A stretch of 64,000 nucleotides of DNA from Planctomycetota bacterium (GCA_020638875.1 JACKHS010000016.1:1-64000); one strand, 5' to 3'. Shown: positions 1-8,987, numbered from the stretch's first letter. Notes: generated from the sequence alone by a model not told the origin. Translations and numbers: made by a program.

Positions 1-281
1 AGCTCGAGGGCGCGCGCGAGCGCCTTCCAGGAGCCGTCGAGGTCGCCGCCGGCCAGCGCGGCCCGCGACCAGGCCAGGCGCGACTCGACCAGGAGCTGCG
101 TCGCGAGCGCGCGCGCCGCCTCGAAGTCGCCGGCGTCCACGGCCTGCTTCAGCCGCGCGCGCGCGTCGAGCTCGACCTGCGGCGCGCCCTCCGGCGCGGG
201 CGGGGACGGCTCCTCCGCGCGGGGCGCGGCGCAGGCGGCGAGGAGGAGGGCGGGGACGAGGGCCTTGGCGGGCGAGGGCAT
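1..281 (-). CDS. Lipoprotein, N-terminal part (cut by window edge)
   Basis: The reading frame opens at an ATG at 281 on the minus strand and runs off the left edge, so only the first 93 residues are visible. The start has a short hydrophobic stretch ending in LLLAAC, a good lipobox with the acylated Cys at residue 17, so the product is probably an outer-membrane or periplasm-facing lipoprotein. After a Pro/Ala/Glu-rich linker, the sequence is Ala/Leu-rich and helical (for example DAGDFEAARALATQLL), which resembles TPR-type helices. The family cannot be named from this fragment. It is divergent from the lipoprotein gene at 614. Confidence 0.7.
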   Translation of the reverse strand, partial: MPSPAKALVPALLLAACAAPRAEEPSPPAPEGAPQVELDARARLKQAVDAGDFEAARALATQLLVESRLAWSRAALAGGDLDGSWKALARALE

Positions 282-613
282 GCTCGACGGTGGGCGGAAG
301 GAGCGGTGCGCGCGAGATTCGGGCGAGCAGTCTACCGCGTATCGCGCGGCGCTTCTGCGCCGCCCCGGGTCCGAGCGGCCCGCGTGTCCGACCGCTCGCC
401 GCGATCGGAGTCGGACGCGCGAGGCCGCGCAGCGCGCTCGGACCGCGGCGCGGCGCCGCGCGGCGTGGACCGCGGGGGGCGTACTAGACCGCGGCGGGGC
501 AGGCGGTCACACTATCGCCCTCCGAGGCGCCCTCGCGGTCCGTGGGAAGGAACGGCCGCGCGCGTCGTCCGCCCCTGTCCCCGCCGCCTCCGGCGCCTCG
601 CGACCCGTCCCTC
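282..613. other. Divergent intergenic region
   Basis: This 332-bp stretch separates two divergently transcribed lipoprotein genes and must carry both promoters. It is extremely GC-rich. The only AT-richer spots are around 480-490 (TACTAGACC) and 509-515 (ACACTATC), either of which could be a -10 region for the rightward gene. No clear -35/-10 pair, RNA gene or repeat was found. Long frames crossing it have no protein-like composition. Confidence 0.4.
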
Positions 614-3600
614 ATGACTCGACCCCGTGCCCTCCGGCCGCGTCCGCGCCGCCTCGCGCTGCCGCTCGCTCTCGTCGCCGCGGCGGCCGCCACCCTGCCC
701 GGCTGCGACAACCCCGCCTGCATCTACGGACCCGCGGGCTGCCAGGCAGGCGGCGGCAGCGCCTCGGCGGCCACGGCGTCGACCTTCCCCGTGCACGGCG
801 AGAGCATCGACTCGGCCGCGCCGCGCGTGCTCGACATGTACCCCGGCACGAGCGCGGGGCCGGACTCGCCGCTCGTGATCGTCTTCAGCGAGACCATCGC
901 GCCCGGCTCCATCAGCCAGGCGTTCGAGCTGCGCGACACCTCCGGCCTGGGCGTCGGTGCGCAGCCGCTGACCTCGTCCGTGCTGATCGGCGACGGGCGC
1001 GTGCTCGTGATCTTCCCGCCCGTGCTCGTGGCGGGCAACGAGTACGAGCTGGCCTGGGCCGACGGCGCGGGCGTGCGCGACCTGACCGGCTCGCTCGCGC
1101 TGCGCCCGACCGACGGCGTCGTCGGCACCTTCACCGTCGAGGACGAGGCCGCGGCCGGCACGGCGCCGCGCGTCGTCATGACCTGGCCCGAGGACGGCGC
1201 GACCGGCGTCAGCCCGATCACCGAGGTCGTCACGGTCTTCGACCGCGCCGTCGACCAGACCACCGTGCTGCCGACGTCCTGGCGCGTGCGCGTCGGCGGC
1301 GCGGCGCCGGCCTTCGACCCGCTGCCGCAGGCGCTCACGATCAGCGTGGGCGAGTTCCCGCCGACGCAGATCACGGACACGCGCGTGTGGTCGTGGAAGA
1401 GCGTCGATCCGGCCAGCGACCTGCCCGTGAACCTCGGCACCGAGGCGACGGTGACGCTCGAGCTGTCGCCCGCCGACGGCACGCGCATCGAGACCGCCGA
1501 CGACGTCGCGGTCGCCACGCAGACGCACACCTTCACGACCGCGCGCTTCGCGCCGCCCATGCTGGCGACGGTGCTGACCGAGCCGACCGACGCGCTGGGC
1601 GTCGAGAACCTCGAGGGCGCCACCGGCGTGATGGTGCAGGTCGACCTCGAGGCGCCCGCGCTGGCGGGAGACGTGCTGGAGATCTGGCTGTTCGGCACGC
1701 AGCCGGGCGTGCCCACCACCGACGAACCGAACCCGCCCGGCGTCGTGCGCTCGTTCGTGCGCACGTTCGCGCTCGACGAGGGCACGGCCGGCGTGGTGCT
1801 GCAGCGCGAGGACCTCGACCTGCTCGACGACGCCGTGCCGCCGGCGCCGCTGTTCGTCGACGGCGACGTCGGCGTGGCGTTCGCGCTGCGCAGCGGCGGC
1901 GCGACGTCGACGCTGCGCGTGCTCGACGTCGACCTCGCCACGGCCGGCATCCAGGACCTCCTGCAGGACACGGTGCCGCCGACCTTCCTGGGCCTGGGCG
2001 GCGTGCCGGACGGCGCGCTGGAGTTCCGCTCGGAGGCGCGCGACCTCGTCGTGCTCGGCAGCTCCGACGAGGAGCCGCGCTCGGTCGAGGTCGTCGCCAC
2101 GTTGAGCGGCGGGGCGGTCGACAACCGCGTCGGCGGCCAGTTGCCGCCCATCGCGGCGTTCACCGAGGACGGGGACTTCGTCGCCGCGCCGGTGCCGCTG
2201 GGCACCGTCGACGCGGCCGAGCTGCCGGTGCCGTTCTCGGTCGTGGTGTACGACCGCGCGCTCAATGCTTCGGCGCCCTTCCTGGCGACGTGGACGCAGC
2301 TCGGCGCGACCGGGCCCGCGACCGCGCTCCCCGGCAGCGGCCTCGACGTGGACGTGACCGTCTACGACGCGGTGACGCTCGAGCCGGTGGCCGGCGCGGT
2401 CGTCTACGCGCACGAGGTCGACGCGGGCGCGCTGACCGTGTTCGCGCCGCAGCCCGTGATCACCGACGCCGACGGCCGCGCCTCGATCGCGTCGGCGCCC
2501 GTCGGCGCGACGCTCCTCACCGTCGAGAAGAGCGGGTACCGGCTGTTCAGCTTCCAGGACGTCGCGACCACGCGCCTCGACGTGCCGCTCGCGCCGCAGG
2601 GCGTACCCGCCGGGCTCGTGAACCTGGTGACGCTGACGCCGGGCAGCCAGCTCTCCGCGAGCTTCCTCCAGTCTTGGGTGGCCGACAGCCGCGCGCTGCT
2701 GCCGGGCGAGACGGTGGGGGGGCCGGGCGTGTCGACCTACGACGGCCTCTTCGACCAGACCACGACCAACTTCACGCCGCAGGGCATCCGCGCCGGCGTG
2801 CTGGGCGCGCTGACGTTCCTGACGACGAAGCAGCCCGCGAGCCAGACCGATCCCAACGCGTTCTCGGCGGCGAGCTTCCTGCAGGCCTTCGACATGAGCG
2901 TGCCGCGTCCGGCCGTCAGCGCCGGCGGACAGGACAACGTCGGGCTGCAGCTCGAGACGCTGTTGTCCGGCGTCGAGGTCGCGCCCGAGGACGTCCCGCT
3001 CGGCGTCGCCGGGCACCTGCTCCTGAAGCCCGGCGACTACGGCATCGCCTTCCCGGCGCCCGACGGCGACCCGCGCGTGAGCGTCGAGGTGCTCGTGCAC
3101 GGCCTGCCCGGCGCGATGACCGTCGGCCTGGGCAAGGCCTACTTCGACTCGCTGCAGAACCGCTGGGACCTGCGCGCCGCCTACAGCGCGCTCGCGCGCG
3201 CCGCGGGTCCGCTGGTCGACGACCAGTTGATCGCCGACGAGCGCTACCTGCGCGTCGAGCTCGTCGACACCGGCGGCGGCCGCAGCGGCGTGCGCCGCGC
3301 GCTGACCGGCTCGAACGGCCTGCTCCAGCCGCCCAACCAGCCGCTGCTCGCCGCGCCCGGCGCGACGGCCACGGGCAAGTCCTACGCCGTGACCTACGAC
3401 GACGTGATCGGCGGCGCGATCGACGGGCAGGGGCTCGTGCGCGTGCTGCTCGTCGACCAGAACGGCCGCGGGTGGGAGCTCTGGCAGCCCGACCCGCTCG
3501 GCGTGGGCGGCACCGCGAGCGTCTTCCTGCCGCCGATCGAGCTGGCGGGCGGCACCGCGCTCGCCGACGGCATGGTGAGCTGCGTGCTCTCCGGGTGGGC

Positions 3601-3703
3601 CTGGCCGGGCTTCGACGCCGCCGACCTGCTCTTCTCCGACGTCCCGCGCCTGCACGACGAGTTCTTCACCACGCCCTCCGTGACGTGGACGCAAGTGCCC
3701 TGA
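614..3703 (+). CDS. Large Ig-like (SbsA/Big_5 type) lipoprotein
   Basis: A 1,029-residue predicted lipoprotein. I chose the ATG at 614 rather than the upstream in-frame ATG at 542 because it places an Arg-rich n-region, a hydrophobic core and the lipobox LPGC right at the N-terminus (Cys about residue 31). Two adjacent segments beginning around residues 55 and 180 have the SbsA-like Ig fold pattern (APRVLDMYPGTSA... and APRVVMTWPEDGATGVSP). Around residues 575-655 is a carboxypeptidase-regulatory-like beta sandwich (VYDAVTLEPVAGAVVYAHE, then TDADGRASI). The remainder is beta-rich and unassigned. It is probably anchored in the outer membrane with structural or adhesive roles; the function is unknown. 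It is followed by another lipoprotein gene on the same strand. Confidence 0.85.
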   Translation: MTRPRALRPRPRRLALPLALVAAAAATLPGCDNPACIYGPAGCQAGGGSASAATASTFPVHGESIDSAAPRVLDMYPGTSAGPDSPLVIVFSETIAPGSISQAFELRDTSGLGVGAQPLTSSVLIGDGRVLVIFPPVLVAGNEYELAWADGAGVRDLTGSLALRPTDGVVGTFTVEDEAAAGTAPRVVMTWPEDGATGVSPITEVVTVFDRAVDQTTVLPTSWRVRVGGAAPAFDPLPQALTISVGEFPPTQITDTRVWSWKSVDPASDLPVNLGTEATVTLELSPADGTRIETADDVAVATQTHTFTTARFAPPMLATVLTEPTDALGVENLEGATGVMVQVDLEAPALAGDVLEIWLFGTQPGVPTTDEPNPPGVVRSFVRTFALDEGTAGVVLQREDLDLLDDAVPPAPLFVDGDVGVAFALRSGGATSTLRVLDVDLATAGIQDLLQDTVPPTFLGLGGVPDGALEFRSEARDLVVLGSSDEEPRSVEVVATLSGGAVDNRVGGQLPPIAAFTEDGDFVAAPVPLGTVDAAELPVPFSVVVYDRALNASAPFLATWTQLGATGPATALPGSGLDVDVTVYDAVTLEPVAGAVVYAHEVDAGALTVFAPQPVITDADGRASIASAPVGATLLTVEKSGYRLFSFQDVATTRLDVPLAPQGVPAGLVNLVTLTPGSQLSASFLQSWVADSRALLPGETVGGPGVSTYDGLFDQTTTNFTPQGIRAGVLGALTFLTTKQPASQTDPNAFSAASFLQAFDMSVPRPAVSAGGQDNVGLQLETLLSGVEVAPEDVPLGVAGHLLLKPGDYGIAFPAPDGDPRVSVEVLVHGLPGAMTVGLGKAYFDSLQNRWDLRAAYSALARAAGPLVDDQLIADERYLRVELVDTGGGRSGVRRALTGSNGLLQPPNQPLLAAPGATATGKSYAVTYDDVIGGAIDGQGLVRVLLVDQNGRGWELWQPDPLGVGGTASVFLPPIELAGGTALADGMVSCVLSGWAWPGFDAADLLFSDVPRLHDEFFTTPSVTWTQVP

Positions 3704-3760
3704 CGAGCGGGGCTTCCGAGGGCGGCGCGGCGCGGGGCAGACTTGCGCGCGTCGCCTGCC

Positions 3761-3766
3761 TATACT
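3761..3766 (+). promoter_or_regulatory. Possible -10 element (TATACT)
   Basis: TATACT is the best -10-like hexamer in the short gap before the lipoprotein gene at 3817 and stands out in GC-rich surroundings. No convincing -35 lies 16-18 bp upstream, so this is tentative. Confidence 0.3.
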
Positions 3767-3816
3767 CCGGCCGCGAGCAGCGCCTCGCCCCGTGGTCGCC
3801 GCGCCCCACCCACACC

Positions 3817-4398
3817 ATGAAGCACGTCTCCCGTCTCGCCCGGCTCCGCCTCTCCCTCCTCGGCCTCGGTGCCCTGCTGCTGGCGTCCTGCCAGGAGCTG
3901 CCCAAGGTCCCGGGCAAGTACGTCAGCACCCTCTACGTGGGCGGACTCGAGAGCACGCAGCCGGCCGACGTGGTCGTGGCCCCGGTGGCCGACGAGTCGC
4001 TCACGCAGCGGGCGCCCAAGGCCGCCCTGCGCGAGGCCTTCCAGAGCGGGCTGGTGAAGCGCCGCTACAGCCCGCTCGCGCTCGACTACGTCGACCGCCG
4101 CGTGGTCGAGGCCGCCTACGCGCCCGGCTCGCTGCAGGAGGACGCGGTGCTGCAGGTGACGGTGCGCCAGTGGGACATGAGCCGCTGGGACTCGCACGGC
4201 GAGGTCGCGGTCGAGGTCGAGGCCTGGATGCTGGGTGCGGACGGTGTCGAGCTGTGGGGCGGCAAGCTCACGCGCAAGCTCGACCTCTCCACCGAACGGC
4301 AGCACTTCCCGACGACGCGCGAGGCGTTCGAGCGGGGCTCGGTGTTGATCGCCGAGGAGCTGCTGGAGGTGATGCCGGCCCGGAATCCGCGCCGATAG
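3817..4398 (+). CDS. Lipoprotein, possibly GNA1162/DUF799-like
   Basis: A 193-residue lipoprotein. The ATG at 3817 begins MKHVSRLARLRLSLLG and leads to the lipobox LLLASC. The body has an alternating strand/helix pattern (PADVVVAPVADESLT, then AFQSGLVKRRYSPLALDYVD, then DAVLQVTVRQWDMSRWD), reminiscent of the CsgG-related GNA1162/DUF799 fold of outer-membrane assembly lipoproteins. That family assignment is by eye and uncertain. The stop codon lies inside the loop of a strong hairpin that probably terminates the transcript. Confidence 0.75.
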   Translation: MKHVSRLARLRLSLLGLGALLLASCQELPKVPGKYVSTLYVGGLESTQPADVVVAPVADESLTQRAPKAALREAFQSGLVKRRYSPLALDYVDRRVVEAAYAPGSLQEDAVLQVTVRQWDMSRWDSHGEVAVEVEAWMLGADGVELWGGKLTRKLDLSTERQHFPTTREAFERGSVLIAEELLEVMPARNPRR

Positions 4399-4408
4399 GC
4401 GCGGATTC
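4383..4408 (+). terminator. Hairpin terminator overlapping the stop codon
   Basis: An 11-bp perfect stem (GAATCCGCGCC paired with GGCGCGGATTC) encloses a GATA loop. The TAG stop codon of the lipoprotein gene at 4396-4398 sits across the loop and the first stem base. It is followed by TTCTG rather than a long T-tract. Confidence 0.55.
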
Positions 4409-4418
4409 TGATGCCCAT

Positions 4419-4896
4419 GGCCCAACGCCTGACGGCGTTGGCGCATCCCGCCGCTAGCGGCGGGGGTTCTGCCGCCTTTGGCCCAACGCCTGACGGCGTT
4501 GGCGCATCGCGCCGCTAGCGGCGAGGGGGTTGCCGTTGTTGGTCCGACGCCTGGCGGCGCTCGGCACTCGTGGCCCAGCGCGTGACGGGGTTGGGTCGCC
4601 CGTGGTCCATCGCCCGACAGCGTCGGCGGATCGCGGCGCTGGCGGCGAGGGGGCTGCGGCTGTCGGCCCGATGCTGGGCGGCGTCTGCAGCCTCGGGTCG
4701 CCGCGTGACGGCGTCCGGCACGCAGGGCCAAGTGCCGGACGACGTTGGCGCATGGCGGCGAGGGCTGCGGGCCTCGGGCCAAGGCTCGCGCGGCGTCGGC
4801 GCTGCGCCCCGGCGGGCGAGCGGGTTTCGGCCCTTGGCCCGACGCCCGGCGGGGTTGGGGGCCTGAGGATCGGTGCTTGGCGGTGCTGGTGCGTCG
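4419..4896. repeat. Degenerate 30/61-bp palindromic repeat array
   Basis: At least eleven copies of a ~30-bp unit A (ideal form starts GGCCCAACGCCTGACGGCGT) begin near 4419, 4480, 4541, 4572, 4604, 4665, 4696, 4726, 4777, 4836 and 4867. The first two are nearly identical; later ones diverge progressively. Each A unit contains a 7-bp inverted repeat, CAACGCC/GGCGTTG. Between some A units lies a ~31-bp unit B (starts CGCCGCTAGCGGCG, itself palindromic), also repeated and diverged, giving a 61-bp higher-order period. A 61-bp period is not a multiple of three, so this is not a coding repeat. It fills the gap between the lipoprotein gene and rpsO. Confidence 0.75.
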
Positions 4897-4980
4897 GGGG
4901 CGTGTGTAGGGGGCGGCTCGCGGGGAGGGGGGCTCGGGCGGGTCGGGGGTGGGTGGGGGCTGGACAGGGGGCGGGGAGGG
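4884..4980 (+). other. G-rich tract with quadruplex potential
   Basis: The + strand holds more than eight runs of three to six G separated by 1-9 bases, immediately upstream of the putative rpsO promoter. It meets the simple pattern for an intrastrand G-quadruplex. Whether it folds or has a role is unknown. Confidence 0.5.
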
Positions 4981-4988
4981 TCTAGACT
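4961..4988 (+). promoter_or_regulatory. Putative sigma-70 promoter of rpsO
   Basis: TGGACA (4961-4966), one mismatch from the -35 consensus, is followed 16 bp later by TAGACT (4983-4988), a four-of-six -10 match. It lies about 150 bp upstream of rpsO and overlaps the end of the G-rich tract. Confidence 0.5.
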
Positions 4989-5135
4989 GGTTGCGCTCGA
5001 AACGAGCCGGTCGCTTCCGCCCGTCGGGCGGGGCCGGCGCACCCCAGCTTCGGAGACCCCTGCTCTGAGGCTCGGGCAAGTCCGTCGAGCGCACGCAACG
5101 CCATCGAGGAGGGCCACGGGCCCCCAGGGACACAC

Positions 5136-5405
5136 ATGGCCATCACCGCCGACCGCAAGGCCGAGATCATCCAGCAGTACGCGACCAAGGAGGGCGACAC
5201 CGGCTCCCCCGAGGTCCAGATCGCGGTGCTCACCGAGCACATCGTGAACCTCACCGAGCACCTGAAGATCCACAAGAAGGACTTCGCGACTCGGCGCGGC
5301 CTGCTCACGATGGTCGGTCGCCGCAGCCGCCTGCTGCGGTACCTGCGCGGCAAGTCGCCCGAGCGCTACCGGGACCTCGTCTCCCGGCTGGGCTTGCGCC
5401 GCTAG
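5136..5405 (+). CDS. rpsO: Small ribosomal subunit protein uS15
   Basis: An 89-residue protein, exactly the usual S15 length. It carries the characteristic GDTGSPEVQIAVLTEHI block and the basic C-terminal helix with RRSRLLRYLRG. It binds the central domain of 16S rRNA early in 30S assembly. The ATG at 5136 follows a GGGACACAC stretch. It lies directly upstream of pnp, the classical rpsO-pnp order, though here with a 417-bp gap. Confidence 0.97.
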   Translation: MAITADRKAEIIQQYATKEGDTGSPEVQIAVLTEHIVNLTEHLKIHKKDFATRRGLLTMVGRRSRLLRYLRGKSPERYRDLVSRLGLRR

Positions 5406-5822
5406 CCCGCAGGAGACGCCTCAGGTCGTGCGCCTCCCTCGCCGATCTCCCCGCCACCGAGAGAGCCTCGTCCCGAGGCTTGCATCGCGCGCGGGGAAGT
5501 CGCGGGATGGGAGGCGCTCGACGTAGGTCGACTCCCCACGACCGACTCCGAGCCCCAGGCCTCCGGGGCCACGAGGCGCCCGCCTCGCGCTCGGAGCTGC
5601 GCCCCGCCGAACGGGGCACCCCACCGACCCCATCCCAGGGCTCGGGAGCGCGTCGCGCCGGTTCCCCCGGTGCACCGAGGCTCGCACGACGAGCCGGCGC
5701 CCTCCCCCCAGCGCCCGCGGGTCGGGCCGCCACCCCTCGCCAGACGGTCCACGAAGGACCAGCCCGGGGCCGCGGTCGAAGCTGGACACGAAGTGATAGA
5801 CGACAGAGGACAACGAGAACTG
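5406..5822. other. rpsO-pnp intergenic region
   Basis: This 417-bp gap holds no credible gene. A perfect 7-bp hairpin with a 3-nt loop (AGCCTCG, TCC, CGAGGCT at 5464-5480) could terminate rpsO but lacks a T-tract. The last 60 bp become less GC-rich (GACACGAAGTGATAGACGAC...), consistent with a promoter or leader for pnp. In many bacteria this region carries an RNase III-processed hairpin used for pnp autoregulation; I could not identify an equivalent with confidence. Confidence 0.45.
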
Positions 5823-7943
5823 ATGTTTGACACGTACAAGCGCGTGGAAGCGACCATCGCCGGTCGCACGATCGCCCTCGAGACCGGCCACATGGCGCGC
5901 CAAGCGCACGGCTCCGTGATCTGCTCCGTGGGCGACAGCAAGGTCTTCGCCGCGGTCACCTGCGGCGGCCCGCGGCCCGAGATCGACTTCTTCCCGCTCG
6001 TGGTGGACTACCGCGAGCAGACGCAGGCCGCCGGCAAGATCCCGGGCGGCTTCTTCAAGCGCGAGGGTCGTCCGACGACGAAGGAGATCCTCACCATGCG
6101 GTTGACGGACCGCGCCATCCGTCCGCTCTTCGCCGAGGGCTTCCGCCAGGAAGTGCAGGTGATGAGCTTCACGATGCAGTACGACGGCGTGAACAACACG
6201 GACGTCGCTTCGATGATCGCCTCGTTCGCGGCGCTCGCGATCAGCGGTCTGCCCTTCGAGGCCACGATGGGCGCCACGCGCATCGGCCACGTCGGCGGCA
6301 AGCTGGTCGCCTTCCCGAGCGACGAGGACCTGCGCGGCAACTCCGCGCTGAACCTGGTCGTCGCCGGCCACGAGGAGGGCATCGCGATGGTCGAGGCCTC
6401 CGCCAAGGAGCTGTCCGAGGCCGAGATGATCGACGCGCTGGAGCTCGCCGAGAGCGTGATCCGCGAGATCATCGGGCTGGTCAAGGAGCTCAAGCACGCC
6501 GCCGGCAAGCCCACGATCTCGTGGGACGCGCCGAGCGTGAACACGGAGCTCAAGCACCGCGTGTACGGCTACTGGGACGCCGTGAAGGCCGTGATCTTCA
6601 CGCCCGGCAAGCACGCCCGCGACGCCGCCGTGAAAGGCGTGCGCGACCAGGTCGTCGCCGACCTGACGGCCGGCATCGCCGACGAGAAGGCCCTCTCCGC
6701 GACCGTGAAGGACGTGAAGAACTTCTTCCACGACCTGCAGGGCGAGGTCGAGCGCCAGTGCATCCTCGAGGGCAAGCGCACCGACGGTCGCGCCCACGAC
6801 GAGATCCGGCACATCACGATCGACCCGGACTTCGTGCCGCGCAACCACGGCTCGGTGCTCTTCACCCGCGGCGAGACGCAAGCGCTCGTGAGCTGCACGC
6901 TCGGCACGCCGGACGACGAGCAGATCATCGATGGCATCGAGGTGGAGTACAAGAAGCGCTTCTACCTGCACTACAACTTCCCGCCCTACAGCGTCGGTGA
7001 GACCCGCCGCATCATGGGCCCCGGCCGCCGCGAGATCGGTCACGGCATGCTGGCCGAGCGCGCCCTCGAGGGCGTGCTGCCCGGGAAGGAGCACTTCCCC
7101 TACACCGTGCGCATCGTCTCGAACATCACCGAGTCGAACGGCTCGTCCTCGATGGCGAGCGTGTGCGGCGGCTGCCTCTCGCTGATGCTGGCCGGCGTGC
7201 CGATCAGCCAGCCGGTGGCGGGCATCGCGATGGGCCTGGTGGAGCAGGACGGCAAGACCGTCATCCTCTCCGACATCCAGGGCTCCGAGGACCACAACGG
7301 CGACATGGACTTCAAGGTCGCCGGCTCGGGCCTCGGCATCACGGCGCTGCAGATGGACATCAAGATCAAGTCCGTCAGCCGCGACCTGCTCGAGCGCGCG
7401 CTCGGTCAGGCGGCCGAAGGTCGGCGCTTCATCCTGCGCAAGATGCTCGAGGTCGTCTCGCGCCCCAGCGCCGAGATCAGCGAGCACGCCCCGCGCTTCG
7501 AGGCGCTCAAGATCCCGGGCGAGAAGATCGGCTTCCTGATCGGCCCGGGCGGCAAGACCATCAAGGGTCTGCAGGAGCAGTACGGGGTGCGCATCTCCGT
7601 CATGGACGACGACGGCCACATCCAGGTCTTCGGCACCGACAGCCCGAAGGTCAAGGCCTGCGCCGCCGCCATCAACGCCATGTGCGAGACGCCGAAGATC
7701 GGCTCGCGCTACACCGGCACGGTCAAGAGCATCCGCGACTTCGGCGCCTTCATCGAGATCCTGCCCGGCGTCGAGGGCCTCTGCCACATCTCCGAGCTGG
7801 CCGAGGGCTTCGTCGACCAGGTGTCCGACGTGATCGGCATGGGCGAGGAGATCGAGGTCGTCGTCATCAACGTCGACGACCGCGGCAAGGTGAAGCTCTC
7901 GGCCAAGCAGGCCCGCGAGCGCAGCGAGACCGTCTCCAACTGA
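5823..7943 (+). CDS. pnp: Polyribonucleotide nucleotidyltransferase (PNPase)
   Basis: A 706-residue phosphorolytic 3'-5' exoribonuclease of the RNA degradosome. The ATG at 5823 (MFDTYKRVEATIAGR) gives the standard length; the upstream in-frame extension is low-complexity and not part of the family. Domain order is complete: first RNase PH fold (about 10-140), helical linker, catalytic second RNase PH fold with the acidic motif SEDHNGDMDFK near residue 490, KH domain with the GxxG loop IGPGGKTIKG near 570, and S1 domain from about 630 (GTVKSIRDFGAFIEI). A strong terminator follows. Confidence 0.98.
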   Translation: MFDTYKRVEATIAGRTIALETGHMARQAHGSVICSVGDSKVFAAVTCGGPRPEIDFFPLVVDYREQTQAAGKIPGGFFKREGRPTTKEILTMRLTDRAIRPLFAEGFRQEVQVMSFTMQYDGVNNTDVASMIASFAALAISGLPFEATMGATRIGHVGGKLVAFPSDEDLRGNSALNLVVAGHEEGIAMVEASAKELSEAEMIDALELAESVIREIIGLVKELKHAAGKPTISWDAPSVNTELKHRVYGYWDAVKAVIFTPGKHARDAAVKGVRDQVVADLTAGIADEKALSATVKDVKNFFHDLQGEVERQCILEGKRTDGRAHDEIRHITIDPDFVPRNHGSVLFTRGETQALVSCTLGTPDDEQIIDGIEVEYKKRFYLHYNFPPYSVGETRRIMGPGRREIGHGMLAERALEGVLPGKEHFPYTVRIVSNITESNGSSSMASVCGGCLSLMLAGVPISQPVAGIAMGLVEQDGKTVILSDIQGSEDHNGDMDFKVAGSGLGITALQMDIKIKSVSRDLLERALGQAAEGRRFILRKMLEVVSRPSAEISEHAPRFEALKIPGEKIGFLIGPGGKTIKGLQEQYGVRISVMDDDGHIQVFGTDSPKVKACAAAINAMCETPKIGSRYTGTVKSIRDFGAFIEILPGVEGLCHISELAEGFVDQVSDVIGMGEEIEVVVINVDDRGKVKLSAKQARERSETVSN

Positions 7944-7972
7944 CCTCGGGCCGCGCCCCGGCGCGGCGACAC

Positions 7973-8014
7973 GGCGCGGGCCGCTCCCTCCGACGCGGAG
8001 GGGCGGCCCGCGCC
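7973..8014 (+). terminator. pnp terminator
   Basis: An 18-bp GC stem with one bulged T, starting GGCGCGGGCCGC on the left arm (7973-7991) and closing with GGAGGGGCGGCC on the right (7997-8014), has a GACGC loop. It starts 30 bp after the pnp stop codon. There is no strong T-tract. Confidence 0.75.
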
Positions 8015-8552
8015 CGTTCGCGGCGTCCCGCGCCGGGGACGCGCCCCGCGCGCCGGCGAGTGGGGGAAGCGCGCGGGACGCGGGCGCGCGCCGCGCCGCG
8101 CGGGCCACCCGGGGCAGCGCGTCACGGGACCGCGTGCGCCGCGCTTGCCGGGCACGTCTCGCACGCGGGCGATCTCGCGGATCGCCGAAGATCACGGCGA
8201 ATCCGCATGCAGATCGGTCTCGCGCCTGCCGAAGGAGGGAGTGCGGCGGCGGTGTCTCACCGCCCGAGCAGTCCCCACCTCGGCGGCCCCGGCCCCGAAC
8301 CTTCGTGCCTCGAGCGCACCCGGGGGGGACTTTTCTCGGGCGGGGGGTTCCGGCGGCGCGCCGTCTTGCGAATACTGAGGTCGGGGCCTTGACAGCACGA
8401 GCGCCCCTCCGTCTCGGTGGCGCAGGACCCGAACTCCACGGCCCCGCCGGGGAGGACGAGCCCCCGGGCTCGGACGAGCGGTAAGAACTAGAGGTCACGA
8501 CGAGAGCACGAGCCGGCCCGCGCGAGGTCGGCCCCACGAGAGAGAAGCGGCG
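8015..8552. other. 538-bp intergenic region, possible leader
   Basis: No frame here looks like a protein. There is a perfect 7-bp hairpin GGCGGTG-TCT-CACCGCC at 8248-8264, and a TTGACA hexamer at 8389-8394 without a good -10 at the right distance. AATACT at 8371-8376 is another isolated -10-like hexamer. The region before 8553 probably contains a promoter and a long leader for the secreted-protein gene. Confidence 0.35.
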
Positions 8553-8987
8553 ATGAAGAGCATCTGGATGGCAGCCCTCCTGCTGGTCGTCCCCCCCGTC
8601 CTGGGCGCCGAAGGCGTCCCGGCCGGTGCGGCGACCGCCCCCGCGATCGAAGCCGAGCGCAGCGGCAGCGACTGGGTGGTGGAGCAGGAGGATCACGTGA
8701 CGGGCGTCTCCAACGCCCAGCAGATCACCAACCCGGCGAAGGTGTCCTACGACTCCCTCATGGACGACACGTCCGAGATGCAGGAGCTCAAGAAGAAGGG
8801 CATCAAGAAGGACAGCGCCCGCGGGCAGGTGCTGGTCTCCGCGGCCAAGGACCGCGTCCGCCGCGCCGCCAAGACGGTGATGGACGAGAAGGGCTACTGC
8901 TCCGTCTGGAAGGCCATCAAGAACAAGACCGGCACGGCGGTGCCGGACATCACCGACGAGGTCCGCAAGCACCTCGACGACGAGTGA
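8553..8987 (+). CDS. Small secreted protein of unknown function
   Basis: A 144-residue product with a signal peptide (MKSIWMAALLLVVPPVLGAE). The mature part is charged and mostly helical: a segment NPAKVSYDSLMDDTSEMQEL, a Lys-rich stretch KKKGIKKDS, then RVRRAAKTVMDEKGYCSVWK with a single Cys, ending DEVRKHLDDE. It does not match a family I recognise. The start is well supported: the ATG follows GAGAGAGAAGCGGCG, a purine-rich ribosome binding site. It is monocistronic, between the pnp terminator and its own strong terminator at 9025. Confidence 0.8.
   Translation: MKSIWMAALLLVVPPVLGAEGVPAGAATAPAIEAERSGSDWVVEQEDHVTGVSNAQQITNPAKVSYDSLMDDTSEMQELKKKGIKKDSARGQVLVSAAKDRVRRAAKTVMDEKGYCSVWKAIKNKTGTAVPDITDEVRKHLDDE

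Noticed and set aside
512..3694. A 1,060-residue open frame on the minus strand opposite the lipoprotein gene, and similar long frames elsewhere (for example 9057-11261, 12508-15564, 39482-43063).
   Set aside because: All lie antisense to clear genes, are dominated by Arg, Ala, Gly, Val and His, and have no domains. Long antisense frames are expected in DNA this GC-rich.
4419..4896. CRISPR-like array (about 29-30-bp repeats with 31-bp spacers, 61-bp period).
   Set aside because: The apparent spacers are themselves repeats of one another, the repeats diverge along the array, some units are directly adjacent without spacer, and no cas genes are present.
8389..8417. TTGACA at 8389 as the -35 of a strong promoter.
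   Set aside because: No -10-like hexamer is found 16-18 bp downstream; a perfect hexamer alone is weak evidence.
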